From assembly GCA_937906945.1 (NCBI GenBank), contig CALCUE010000045.1:1-64000 (forward strand): a stretch of 64,000 nt of DNA, written 5' to 3'. Numbering within the stretch: position 1 is the stretch's first letter; each line of letters opens with the position of its first letter. This document shows, piece by piece, positions 1 through 7,918 of this stretch. The notes under the pieces are model-generated. The model had not been told where the DNA came from and made no database searches. It saw only the letters and a program-made list of their open reading frames with translations. This stretch comes from an uncultured Clostridia bacterium. GTDB lineage: Bacteria > Bacillota > Clostridia > Oscillospirales > Ruminococcaceae. Made by a program: the position numbers and the translations under genes.

Positions 1-14
1 CGGACGGTCATTCA

Positions 15-165
15 CTACCGCGCCGAGCGCTTCGCGCTTCCTTTAACAAGGGGCGTAAGGTGCTCACTGTGGCAATCTTTAAAGCCTCCCTCCGCAGAGG
101 GAGGTTCTGAGAAGCCTCGCCGCAGTTGGCGGCAAAGCCGCCGGCGCTTCCGCACCGAAAGGCTT
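15..165. repeat. Palindrome-rich intergenic element upstream of leuS
   Basis: This non-coding stretch holds back-to-back hairpins: a perfect 8-bp stem at about 92-111 (CCTCCCTC, loop CGCA, GAGGGAGG) and a stem at about 129-145 (GGCGGC, loop AAA, GCCGCC). An AGGCTTTTTT tail at 161-170 could end transcription from the left. The arrangement resembles the dispersed palindromic repeats common between genes in clostridial genomes, but I can see only one copy here, so its repeat nature is inferred. No convincing gene lies in 1-190. Confidence 0.4.
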
Positions 166-190
166 TTTTCGATTTTGTTTCGGGAACCCC

Positions 191-220
191 TTGACAAGAA
201 CGGGGTAAAATTGGTATGAT
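191..220 (+). promoter_or_regulatory. Vegetative promoter of leuS
   Basis: TTGACA (191-196) and TATGAT (215-220) are separated by 18 bp, which is a near-consensus sigma-A promoter. Transcription would start near 227, just ahead of the T-box leader. Confidence 0.8.
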
Positions 221-226
221 ACTTCT

Positions 227-490
227 GTTATCATAAGAAACGCGCTGACGAAGAACAGTAGCTTTTTCCGTCCTTTGAAGAGAGAGCGGCCAGTTTGGTG
301 AAAGGCCGCAGGGCAAAAAAGCGAACTCCCTTTTGAGCGGCCGCAGGAAATCCGAAAGGAAAGTAGAAGCGGACGAGTAGCCGTCGTTACCCGGCTTTGA
401 GGTGGGCGCTTTTGGCGCCAATGAAAGTGGTACCGCGAGAATTTTTTCCCGTCTTTCGATCTGTTCGGAAGAGCGGGATTTTTTATTTTT
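227..490 (+). promoter_or_regulatory. T-box leader (leucine specific) with terminator
   Basis: This untranslated leader senses uncharged tRNA-Leu and allows leuS transcription when charging falls. The conserved T-box (AAAGTGGTACCGCG) is at 424-437. It is followed by a terminator stem at about 448-476 (CCCG...CGGG) and a T-run. In Stem I the motif GAACTC, followed by TTTGAG, places a CTC leucine codon at 326-328 in the specifier position. The AGTAG and GAGAGAGCGG segments (about 257-288) match the usual Stem I. The specifier agrees with the gene downstream. Confidence 0.93.
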
Positions 491-526
491 GCGAAAACAA
501 TGTGAGATAAAAACGGAGGAAACAAC

Positions 527-2932
527 ATGAAAGGCTATGATTTTAGCGCCATCGAAAAGAAGTGGCAGGATATTTGGGACGAAAAGAAGCCCTTTGCCGC
601 TACCGACGATTACACCAAGCCGAAATATTACGCGCTGGTGGAATTCCCTTATCCGTCCGGTCAGGGACTTCACGTCGGTCATCCCCGCTCCTACACCGCT
701 TTGGATATCGTCGCCCGGAAAAAGAGAATGCAGGGCTATAACGTCCTTTACCCGATGGGATGGGACGCTTTCGGTCTTCCGACCGAAAACTTCGCCATCA
801 AAAACCACATCCACCCCGAGATCGTGACGGAAAAGAACGTCGCCCATTTTAAGGCACAGCTGAAATCCCTGGGTCTTTCCTTCGACTGGGACCGGGAGAT
901 CAACACCACCGATAAAAACTATTATAAATGGACGCAGTGGATCTTCCTCCAGCTCTATAAACACGGTCTTGCCTATAAGAAAGAGGCCAACGTCAACTGG
1001 TGCACCGGCTGCAAATGCGTTCTGGCCAACGAGGAAGTCGTCGGCGGCGTTTGCGAACGGTGCGGAAGCGAAGTGGTCCACAAGGTCAAATCCCAGTGGA
1101 TGCTCAAAATCACCGAATACGCCCAGCGCCTCATCGACGATCTGGTGGACGTGGACTATATCGAGCGGGTCAAGACCTCCCAGATCAACTGGATCGGTCG
1201 GAGCACCGGCGCGGAAGTCGATTTTGACACCACCGCCGGGGACAAGCTTCTTGTTTATACCACCCGGTGCGATACGCTCTTCGGCGCGACCTATATGGTC
1301 ATAAGCCCGGAGCACGAATGCGTCGAAAAATGGGCGGACCGCCTTGAAAACCTCGATGAAGTCCGCGCTTACCAGGCGGAAGCCGCCAAAAAATCCGACT
1401 TTGAGCGTACCGAGCTTGCCAAGGACAAGACCGGCGTGGAACTCAAAGGCGTTCGCGGCATCAACCCCGTCAACGGCAAAGAAATTCCGATCTATATTTC
1501 CGACTACGTCCTGACGAGCTACGGAACCGGCGCCATCATGGCCGTTCCGGCCCACGATACCCGTGACTGGGAGTTCGCCAAAAAATTCGATCTGCCGATC
1601 ATCGAAGTCGTTTCCGGCGGCGAAGTGCCGGTAACGGAAGCGCCCTTTACCGACTGCGCCACCGGCGTTCTGGTCAATTCCGGTTTCCTCACCGGACTTT
1701 CCGTCGAGGACGCCAAAAAGGCCATGATCGAATACCTTGAAAAAGAGGGCATCGGTCACGCGAAAGTGAACTTCAAGCTCCGTGACTGGGTCTTCAGCCG
1801 TCAGCGTTATTGGGGCGAACCGATCCCGATGATCTATTGCGAAAAATGCGGCTGGCAGCCCGTTCCGGAGGAACAGCTTCCGCTGCTTCTGCCGGAGGTG
1901 GAATCCTATGAACCCACCGACAACGGCGACAGCCCCCTTTCCACCATGACCGACTGGGTCAACACCACCTGCCCGTGCTGCGGCGGTCCGGCCAAACGGG
2001 AAACGGACACCATGCCGCAATGGGCCGGTTCCTCCTGGTATTTCCTCCGCTACTGCGACCCGAAATGCGACACCGGCATTGCTTCCAAAGAGGCACTGGA
2101 TTACTGGATGCCCGTTGACTGGTACAACGGCGGCATGGAGCACACGACGCTCCACCTCCTTTACAGCCGGTTCTGGCATAAATTCCTCTATGATATCGGC
2201 GCGGTCAGCACCAAAGAGCCTTACGCCAAACGGACCAGCCACGGCATGATCCTCGGCGAAAACAACGAAAAAATGTCCAAGAGCCGTGGCAACGTGGTGA
2301 ACCCCGACGACGTTATCAAGGAATACGGCGCCGATACGCTTCGGCTTTACGAGATGTTCATCGGCGACTTCGAGAAGGCCGCTCCGTGGAACACCAACTC
2401 CATCAAAGGCTGCAAACGGTTCCTCGACCGTGTCTGGGCGCTTCAGGATTGCGTAGCCGGTGAGGGCATCCGTCCCGAACTGGAGGCCTCCTTCCACAAA
2501 TGCGTCAAAAAGGTCGGTGAGGACGCCGACAACCTCAAGGCCAACACCGCCATCGCCGCCATGATGACGCTTCTCAACGAGATTGCCGACACCAAGTCCA
2601 TCACCAAGGACGAATACGAGCTTTTTATCACCCTTTTGAATCCCTTCGCGCCCCATATCACCGAGGAGATCTGGCAGAACCTCGGCCACGACGAACTGCT
2701 CTGCAAAGAGAGTTGGCCGACTTATGACGAGGCGAAATGCGTCGAAGCCACCGTCGAGATGGTGGTGCAGATCTGCGGCAAGATCCGTGCCCGGATGAAC
2801 GTTGCCGCTGACGCCGACAAGGACGCCTGCATCGCCGCCGCCAAAGAGGCCGCCGCCAAGGATCTGGAGGGCAAGACGATCCTCAAAGAGATCTGCGTCC
2901 CCGGAAAACTGGTCAATTTTGTGGCAAAATAA
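527..2932 (+). CDS. leuS: Leucine--tRNA ligase (LeuRS)
   Basis: This cytoplasmic class I synthetase attaches leucine to tRNA-Leu. The 801-residue product has the usual bacterial length. The HIGH signature appears as HVGH at about residues 49-52 and KMSKS at about 582. A Cys4 zinc knuckle (CTGC...CERC) lies near residues 159-180, and the CP1 editing insertion covers about 220-400 with the GTGAIMAVPAHD segment. The ATG follows an AACGGAGGA ribosome site. The gene is a single unit under the T-box leader and ends at a strong terminator. Confidence 0.98.
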   Translation: MKGYDFSAIEKKWQDIWDEKKPFAATDDYTKPKYYALVEFPYPSGQGLHVGHPRSYTALDIVARKKRMQGYNVLYPMGWDAFGLPTENFAIKNHIHPEIVTEKNVAHFKAQLKSLGLSFDWDREINTTDKNYYKWTQWIFLQLYKHGLAYKKEANVNWCTGCKCVLANEEVVGGVCERCGSEVVHKVKSQWMLKITEYAQRLIDDLVDVDYIERVKTSQINWIGRSTGAEVDFDTTAGDKLLVYTTRCDTLFGATYMVISPEHECVEKWADRLENLDEVRAYQAEAAKKSDFERTELAKDKTGVELKGVRGINPVNGKEIPIYISDYVLTSYGTGAIMAVPAHDTRDWEFAKKFDLPIIEVVSGGEVPVTEAPFTDCATGVLVNSGFLTGLSVEDAKKAMIEYLEKEGIGHAKVNFKLRDWVFSRQRYWGEPIPMIYCEKCGWQPVPEEQLPLLLPEVESYEPTDNGDSPLSTMTDWVNTTCPCCGGPAKRETDTMPQWAGSSWYFLRYCDPKCDTGIASKEALDYWMPVDWYNGGMEHTTLHLLYSRFWHKFLYDIGAVSTKEPYAKRTSHGMILGENNEKMSKSRGNVVNPDDVIKEYGADTLRLYEMFIGDFEKAAPWNTNSIKGCKRFLDRVWALQDCVAGEGIRPELEASFHKCVKKVGEDADNLKANTAIAAMMTLLNEIADTKSITKDEYELFITLLNPFAPHITEEIWQNLGHDELLCKESWPTYDEAKCVEATVEMVVQICGKIRARMNVAADADKDACIAAAKEAAAKDLEGKTILKEICVPGKLVNFVAK

Positions 2933-2943
2933 TGTGGATGACA

Positions 2944-2973
2944 AAAAGGCTCTCCCCAAGGAGAGCCTTTTTT
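2944..2973 (+). terminator. Terminator after leuS
   Basis: AAAGGCTCTCC and GGAGAGCCTTTTTT flank a 4-base loop. It sits immediately before the ribosome site of the next gene. Confidence 0.85.
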
Positions 2974-2989
2974 GAAAGGAGCGTTTCTT

Positions 2990-3853
2990 TTGAAAAAAAT
3001 CGCCGCGGCGCTTCTGGCGCTGTTGCTTTTTGTTTCCTGTGGAAAAGAACCGGAACCGGTTTTGCCGGAGGAACCGGCAAAACCTTCGGAACCCATTGTC
3101 ATTGAGCCGGTGGAACCGGAACCGGAACCGGAAGCCGAGCCGGAACCGAAGCCGGTCAAAATTGTGGACCGGAGCCGTGAATATATCTATGAGCAGAACC
3201 CGAAACTGGTACCGGTCAACTACGATTCGCCGGCGCTTTTGGGACTGACCGAGGACGCCGGCGAGGAATATACCGATCAGCTTGTGTTCCTCTGCGATTC
3301 GCCGACCTACTGGATGGGCCCCAAGGGTCTTGTGCCCATGGAACACATCTGGACCGGACCGGAGGGAACGCAGACCCTCGCTTACCAGAGCACCTATAAA
3401 ATTTTAGACCCCTATGATAACACCGAAAAACTCATTCGGGACGTGGTGGCGGAGCATCAGCCGGAATATCTTGTCATTGCCATCGGCATCAACGGCATCT
3501 CGTTCATGGACGAGGACTATTTCAAGGCGGAATACAGAAGCCTTGTCACCGATATCCAGACCCTTTCACCGAATACGAAGCTTATCTGTCAGGCCATCTA
3601 TCCCATCACGCCGGCGTATAAATGGTGGGGCAACATTACGAACGCCCTCATCACCGAGGGAAACCAATGGATTTTAGAGGTCGCCGAGGAGACCGGCTGT
3701 CCCTATCTTGATACCTTCGCCGCCATTTTGGGCGAGGACGGCAACGCCATCGACGATTATATGCGCTCCGACGGATTGCACCCCAATAAGGAAGGCCTGA
3801 CGGTCATTTTGGATTACATCCGCACCCACGCCTATTTGCCGGAAGAAGAATGA
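2990..3853 (+). CDS. SGNH/GDSL-type esterase lipoprotein
   Basis: The 287-residue product is a predicted surface lipoprotein. It has a hydrophobic signal with the lipobox FVSC near residue 17, then an acidic Pro/Glu linker (about 20-60) that tethers the domain. The fold shows block I as FLCDS (Gly of GDS replaced by Cys, Ser kept), block III as GINGI and block V as DGLHPN, so the catalytic Ser, Asn, Asp and His are all present. I chose the TTG at 2990 because AAAGGAG lies 8-9 bases upstream and the lipobox then sits correctly; a start at 2972 would overlap the terminator. The substrate is unknown (an acetyl or acyl ester of glycan is plausible). Confidence 0.8.
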   Translation: MKKIAAALLALLLFVSCGKEPEPVLPEEPAKPSEPIVIEPVEPEPEPEAEPEPKPVKIVDRSREYIYEQNPKLVPVNYDSPALLGLTEDAGEEYTDQLVFLCDSPTYWMGPKGLVPMEHIWTGPEGTQTLAYQSTYKILDPYDNTEKLIRDVVAEHQPEYLVIAIGINGISFMDEDYFKAEYRSLVTDIQTLSPNTKLICQAIYPITPAYKWWGNITNALITEGNQWILEVAEETGCPYLDTFAAILGEDGNAIDDYMRSDGLHPNKEGLTVILDYIRTHAYLPEEE

Positions 3854-3880
3854 AAAAAGCGCCCGAAAGGGCGCTTTTTG
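3853..3880. terminator. Terminator between convergent genes
   Basis: AAAAAAGCGCCC, loop GAAA, GGGCGCTTTTT. The A- and T-runs on both sides let it work in both directions. Confidence 0.8.
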
Positions 3881-3997
3881 TATAATCTCGTCTAAATAAT
3901 ACAAATAGTATTGAAAAGAAAAGGCGGAAACGGATCTTACTCATCCGTTTCCGCTATTCAAAGCCTTTTTCGGTACCGAAACAAGGCACGGTTTATT

Positions 3998-4492
3998 CTA
4001 TGCGTTTTTGCCGTCGGTGGTTCCGGCGACTTTTTCTTCCTCCCGCTTTTTCCGAAGACTTTGGAAAAAGTCGGAGAGAAGCGCCGCGGCTTCGTCAGCT
4101 AAAACGCCGCCGCGAAGCTCCGGTTTATGGGTATAGGGCAGATCGAACAGGTTCACCACCGAGCCGCAGGAACCGTTTTTTTCATCGGCGGCGCCGTAAA
4201 TGACCCGACGAATCCGGGCGTTGATGATCGCGCCGGCGCACATGGGGCAGGGTTCCAGCGTGACATAAAGGTCGCATTTCCAGAGCCGCCAGCCGCCGAG
4301 AGTTCGGCAGGCTTCGTCAATGGCGGAAATTTCGGCGTGACGGAGGGCGTTTTTGTCCGTTTCCCGGCGGTTATAGCCCCGTCCGACGATCTTTCCGTCC
4401 CAGACGGCGACGGCGCCGACGGGCACTTCCCCCAGTTCAGCGGCCTTTTTGGCGAGAGCGAGCGCTTCTTTCATATATTCCTCGTCAGTCAT
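3998..4492 (-). CDS. tadA: tRNA-specific adenosine deaminase TadA
   Basis: TadA converts the wobble adenosine 34 of tRNA-Arg(ACG) to inosine. The 164-residue product has the deaminase zinc site: HAE (in RHAEISAIDEA), with the glutamate as proton shuttle, and PCPMCAGAI with both cysteines. I use the ATG at 4492 (MTDEEYMKEAL) because TAAGGAGG lies seven bases before it; a longer TTG start at 4510 would put the ribosome site inside the gene. The upstream protease gene ends at 4504, so that site overlaps its stop codon and the two genes are probably coupled. Confidence 0.95.
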   Translation of the reverse strand: MTDEEYMKEALALAKKAAELGEVPVGAVAVWDGKIVGRGYNRRETDKNALRHAEISAIDEACRTLGGWRLWKCDLYVTLEPCPMCAGAIINARIRRVIYGAADEKNGSCGSVVNLFDLPYTHKPELRGGVLADEAAALLSDFFQSLRKKREEEKVAGTTDGKNA

Positions 4493-4503
4493 ACGATCCC
4501 TCC

Positions 4504-5544
4504 TTACCAAAGCGTTTCCAACGTTTGAACGGTGGAAACGGCGGCGACCAAAAGCGCCAATAGCATTCCCGGAGAAAGAAGAAAGGCCTTTGCCCGTTCG
4601 CCCGGCGAAAGAACGGACGGAGAGGGAGCGAGGGAAAAGCTGTCCTCGTGGTTTTTGACCAGCAGAAGAACGCCCAGAAGACCCACCAGAAGGGCAAAGA
4701 CGTTATAGAAGACGTTGAGCAGGAGATAGGTCTCCGGGGAAAGGACCGGGGAGAGAAGCTCCAGCAGCGTCACAAGGCCGTTGTTGACCAGGTGGATCCA
4801 GACACCGACCCAGAGAGAGCCGGTGCGAAGGACAAAATAGCCGATGCAAAGTCCCATCAGAAAGGCGTAAGGCGCTTGAACCAGGTTCATGTGGAAGACG
4901 CCGAAGGTCAAAGCGGAAAGAATGAGGGCGAAGGTGTCGCCGAAGCGCCGCAGACTTTGGAGCAGAAAGCCCCGGAAAGCGATCTCCTCGATGAAAGCCG
5001 GAAGCAGGACCGTTGTGAGCAGATAGGCGATTTTTCCGATGTTGGTGGTGGGCGTATAAAGCTCCGGTTCGGTGGCGACGATGCCGAAAAGGGTCAGCGC
5101 AAGGGAAAGCATCCGGGTGAGATACCCGGCGAGAATGGCGGTGCCGAAGGCGACCATGGCGCCGGAAACGGTGAGCGAAAGCGGTGATTTCCGGAAGGGC
5201 AGGACCGTTTTGAACGGAATTTTCAGCGTCAGCGCGTAAAGACCGAAGGGAAGAAGCAGGGAAACGACGTAAATGAGGATCGTGAGGGTATAATACCCGA
5301 CCTCGGTGTCGGCAAAATAGACCGGCGATTGAAACAGAACGGAGATCCAGTCGGAAAGGACGAAAAGCAGGGAACCGACGAAGGACGAAAGGACCACGTA
5401 GCCAAGGCACGCCAGACCGATTCCGTTGCCGGCCATTCGGACGGCCCGTTTTTCCGCTTTTTCCGGCGGTGTCGGCGTGGAAAAACCGTAGCGCGGCGAA
5501 TAGGAAACGCCGTTTGCCGTTTCCTTTTGTTCAAAGTCCATCAT
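4504..5544 (-). CDS. CPBP-family intramembrane metalloprotease
   Basis: This 346-residue protein has about eight hydrophobic helices and the CPBP (Abi) signature. EEIAFRG sits at roughly residues 185-191, followed by a later helix containing FGVFHMN, which gives the paired glutamates, arginine and histidine of this Rce1-like glutamic/metallo protease family. An acidic 40-residue cytoplasmic N-terminus precedes the first helix. The start is supported by AAAGGAGG. It is likely cotranscribed with tadA. The substrate cannot be read from the sequence. Confidence 0.85.
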   Translation of the reverse strand: MMDFEQKETANGVSYSPRYGFSTPTPPEKAEKRAVRMAGNGIGLACLGYVVLSSFVGSLLFVLSDWISVLFQSPVYFADTEVGYYTLTILIYVVSLLLPFGLYALTLKIPFKTVLPFRKSPLSLTVSGAMVAFGTAILAGYLTRMLSLALTLFGIVATEPELYTPTTNIGKIAYLLTTVLLPAFIEEIAFRGFLLQSLRRFGDTFALILSALTFGVFHMNLVQAPYAFLMGLCIGYFVLRTGSLWVGVWIHLVNNGLVTLLELLSPVLSPETYLLLNVFYNVFALLVGLLGVLLLVKNHEDSFSLAPSPSVLSPGERAKAFLLSPGMLLALLVAAVSTVQTLETLW

Positions 5545-5582
5545 CGGGGACGCCTCCTTTCCGTTTCAAAAGATGGTGAAGA

Positions 5583-5611
5583 AAAACCGCCGGCGCCCGC
5601 CGGCGGTTTTT
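5583..5611. terminator. Terminator after the TSCPD gene
   Basis: AAAAACCGCCGGCG and CGCCGGCGGTTTTT form a GC-rich symmetrical stem usable on either strand. It separates the TSCPD gene from the CPBP protease gene. Confidence 0.8.
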
Positions 5612-5616
5612 GGGTT

Positions 5617-5880
5617 TTATTGTTTCGCCATGTCCTCTTTGGCTTTGACAAGGGCACGGGCCAGTTGGTCGGCGCAGGAAGTGCCGCGGCCACCGCAGTC
5701 GTTGCCAAGAAGCTTTTCGATGACGGCGTCGGCCTGCCAGCCTTCCAGAATTTTCGGAATGGCCTGAAGGTTGCCAGGACAGCCGCCGGTGAAAACGATG
5801 TTGTGGACGGTGCCGTCCTTATCCAGGTCGAAATTGATTTTCCGGGAGCAGGTCCCGTGGGTGGTATATTCGTAGTGCAT
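5617..5880 (-). CDS. TSCPD domain-containing protein
   Basis: The 87-residue product is a stand-alone TSCPD domain, named for a motif that appears here as TSCAD near residue 66. Conserved cysteines also occur in GTCSRKI, GGCPGNL and NDCGGRG. The same domain closes some class II ribonucleotide reductases and is thought to bind metal, but the isolated protein has no established role. It is preceded by AAAGGAGA and follows rlmA by 15 bases, so it is probably in the same transcript. Confidence 0.85.
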   Translation of the reverse strand: MHYEYTTHGTCSRKINFDLDKDGTVHNIVFTGGCPGNLQAIPKILEGWQADAVIEKLLGNDCGGRGTSCADQLARALVKAKEDMAKQ

Positions 5881-5895
5881 AGAAAATCTCCTTTC

Positions 5896-6717
5896 TTATA
5901 CTTTCTGATAGATGTGGATGTCAAAAGCGACCTCCGTTTGAAGCGTATCCAAAGCCGCCAGCTTTTCCGAGCCTTTGGCTGAGGTTTTCCAATAGTAGGG
6001 CGTCATCTGGAAAAGGGAGAGGATGTCCGCTTTTTCCGTAAGCGTGATGGAATAGCGCAGAGGAAGCGTTTCCAGGTGGCGAAAGCCCTCATAAGGAACG
6101 TCTTCCTCCTTGTTTTCATAAGGACGGTCATAGATGGCCGCCTTGAGGCCCCAAAGGTGTTTTGCCGCCGGAACGACGTAATAATAGAGGCCGCCGGGTT
6201 TGAGCACGCGGCAATATTCCTCCCGGCAGAGGGGACTGAAAATGTTGAGCACGACGTCATAAGATGAGCACGGCACCGGAAGATCGAAAACGGAGGCGAC
6301 GGCGAAAGCGATCGCCTGATTTCGTTTGGCGGCGCGTCGCACCGACGGACGGCTGATATCGACCCCGGCCATGGTGACCGAAACGCCGTTTTCGGAAAGA
6401 GCCCGGTGGATAAAATCGGTATAATATCCCTCGCCGCAGCCGCAGTCAAGGATCGAAAGAGCCGGACCGGCTTTTTGAAGAAGGCTTTGGGAAAGAGCCT
6501 TGGCCAGCGGTTCGTAATAGCCTTTGTTGAGGAAAGCGGAGCGGGATGCCGCCATTTCCTTGCTGTCACCGGGAATTTTGGAATTCATCCGGTTGGGCGG
6601 CAGAAGGTGGACATAGCCTTCGGCGGAAAGGTCGAAGCTGTGGCCGTTTTCACAATAAAGGCGTTTTTCGTCCTGAAAAAGCTCTTTTTTGCAGAGAGGG
6701 CAAAGAAACGACGTCAT
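5896..6717 (-). CDS. rlmA: RlmA-type 23S rRNA guanine-N1 methyltransferase
   Basis: The family methylates a guanine in helix 35 of 23S rRNA using SAM. An N-terminal zinc ribbon (CPLCKKEL...LYCENGH, residues 6-26) is followed by a linker (AEGYVHLLP) and a Rossmann methyltransferase fold with SAM motif LDCGCGEGYY near residues 89-98. Length (273) fits the family. Gram-positive members can act at G748 (TlrB type) rather than G745; the sequence alone does not decide. The ATG overlaps the stop of the DUF1294 gene (ATGA), which suggests translational coupling. Confidence 0.88.
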   Translation of the reverse strand: MTSFLCPLCKKELFQDEKRLYCENGHSFDLSAEGYVHLLPPNRMNSKIPGDSKEMAASRSAFLNKGYYEPLAKALSQSLLQKAGPALSILDCGCGEGYYTDFIHRALSENGVSVTMAGVDISRPSVRRAAKRNQAIAFAVASVFDLPVPCSSYDVVLNIFSPLCREEYCRVLKPGGLYYYVVPAAKHLWGLKAAIYDRPYENKEEDVPYEGFRHLETLPLRYSITLTEKADILSLFQMTPYYWKTSAKGSEKLAALDTLQTEVAFDIHIYQKV

Positions 6718-6986
6718 AAGATCCTTCCTCCCAACCGAAACCAGAGAAAAACGCCGTGCAGCGCCAGAGAAAGGGGTACAATGACCTTAAAAGCGGATTT
6801 GTTGGTCTTGTGACGAAGAAGCTGCATGGCCAGAAAAGCGCCCAGAGCGCCGCCCAGAACGGCGGTGGCGAGAAGCAGTCCTTCCGAGACCCGGCGGCGG
6901 TGTTTTTTGGCGAGGCTTTTATCGAGAGCGTAGAGAAAAAACGCCAAAAGATTGATGATAAGATAATAAATACCGAGTTTTCCCAC
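6714..6986 (-). CDS. DUF1294 small membrane protein
   Basis: This 90-residue protein has three hydrophobic segments and the DUF1294 pattern: YALDKSLAKKHRRRVSE, then LGGALGAFLAM and RHKTNKSAFK. No function is established. I start it at GTG 6986, with AAAGGCGGG just upstream, because an in-frame GTG at 7022 would fall on the promoter's -10 box (7013-7018). It is the first gene of the operon with rlmA and the TSCPD gene. Confidence 0.82.
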   Translation of the reverse strand: MGKLGIYYLIINLLAFFLYALDKSLAKKHRRRVSEGLLLATAVLGGALGAFLAMQLLRHKTNKSAFKVIVPLSLALHGVFLWFRLGGRIL

Positions 6987-7012
6987 GCTTTTCCCGCCTT
7001 TCTTTCCCCCAT

Positions 7013-7041
7013 ATTCTACCACGGGAACGGTTTTCCGTCAA
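7013..7041 (-). promoter_or_regulatory. Promoter of the DUF1294-rlmA operon
   Basis: On the minus strand TTGACG and TAGAAT are 17 bp apart. It fires away from the spoIIQ promoter. Confidence 0.7.
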
Positions 7042-7087
7042 TGTTTTCTCCAAAAGACAGGGCGTTCGTTTTGTGAAAAATTTCCCT

Positions 7088-7117
7088 GCATAGCGTCGCC
7101 GAAATCCGGACAGAATA
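7088..7117 (+). promoter_or_regulatory. Sigma-F-like forespore promoter of spoIIQ
   Basis: GCATA (7088-7092) and GGACAGAATA (7108-7117) are spaced by 15 bp. This matches the sigma-F/sigma-G form GYATA-N15-GGnnAnAnT. The downstream gene belongs to a family that is sigma-F dependent in Bacillus. Confidence 0.7.
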
Positions 7118-7153
7118 GAGGCAAACGGATTTTTTGAAAAGGTGGTCATAAAC

Positions 7154-7873
7154 ATGAAAAACAGCCGTTTCTCCAATTTTTGGAACGGAAAAGGATTTTA
7201 CGCCGCGCTGGCGCTTTGCTTAGTCGGAGCCGCCGCCGCGGCCTGGGTCACGGTGGACAAAACGTTTTCTTCTTTGGCGGAAACACCGAAAGAGACGGAA
7301 AACAGCCCGGTCACTCATTATTCGGAGGATCAGTACCGAGAGGAATTCTCCCTTTTTGACGCCGAGGACGTCGCTTCGCCGAAGGAGGACGTCCGGGTGG
7401 AAGAACCGGTCTCGGAAGAAAGGGAAGACGAGACCGAGGCGACCCTGAAGCTTTTCAGCCGGGAGAAAAACTTTGTGCTTCCGCTGGAAGGAGCCATCGC
7501 GAAGCCCCACAGCAACGGGGAACTGGTCAAATACGACGCGCTGAACGAATGGCGCACCCATGACGGCATCGACATTACCGCCGACGTCGGGACCGAGGTA
7601 AAGGCTTCCGCCGACGGTGTGGTGGCAAGGGTATGGAACGACCCTCTCTGGGGTACCTGCGTCGAGATCGACCACGGCGAGGGCGTCGTTTCTCTCTATA
7701 GCGGCCTTGCGAAAGAGGGAACGGTCGAATCCGGCGCCAAAGTCAAAGGCGGGGACGTCATCGGAACCGTTGGCGAAACGAACCTTGCCGAAGTGAGCGA
7801 AGAAAGCCATCTCCATTTTGCCATGAAGCAGGACGGAAAATTCATCGACCCGATGGAAAAGATCAAAGGGTAA
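7154..7873 (+). CDS. spoIIQ: SpoIIQ-like forespore M23 endopeptidase
   Basis: SpoIIQ sits in the forespore inner membrane and joins SpoIIIAH across the intermembrane space during engulfment. The 239-residue product has a short cytoplasmic tail, one transmembrane helix (about residues 14-34), an acidic linker and a C-terminal LytM/M23 domain. The zinc-site residues are present: HDGID (H-x3-D) and HLHF. Clostridial SpoIIQ usually keeps this site, whereas the Bacillus protein has lost it. The ATG at 7154 has AAAGGTGG before it. The sigma-F-like promoter supports the assignment. Another M23 peptidase is the alternative. Confidence 0.85.
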   Translation: MKNSRFSNFWNGKGFYAALALCLVGAAAAAWVTVDKTFSSLAETPKETENSPVTHYSEDQYREEFSLFDAEDVASPKEDVRVEEPVSEEREDETEATLKLFSREKNFVLPLEGAIAKPHSNGELVKYDALNEWRTHDGIDITADVGTEVKASADGVVARVWNDPLWGTCVEIDHGEGVVSLYSGLAKEGTVESGAKVKGGDVIGTVGETNLAEVSEESHLHFAMKQDGKFIDPMEKIKG

Positions 7874-7911
7874 AAAAAGAGGCCTGCCGGTTTGGCAGGC
7901 CTCTTTTTTAT
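7872..7911. terminator. Bidirectional terminator
   Basis: AAAAAGAGGCCTGCC, a short loop and GGCAGGCCTCTTTTTT lie between the convergent spoIIQ and surface-protein genes. Confidence 0.85.
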
Positions 7912-7918
7912 GAAACGA

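Noticed and set aside
8..3346. Very long open frame antisense to leuS
   Set aside because: It mirrors the codon structure of leuS, crosses the T-box and a terminator, and its product is low-complexity with no domain. It is a composition artefact of a GC-rich gene.
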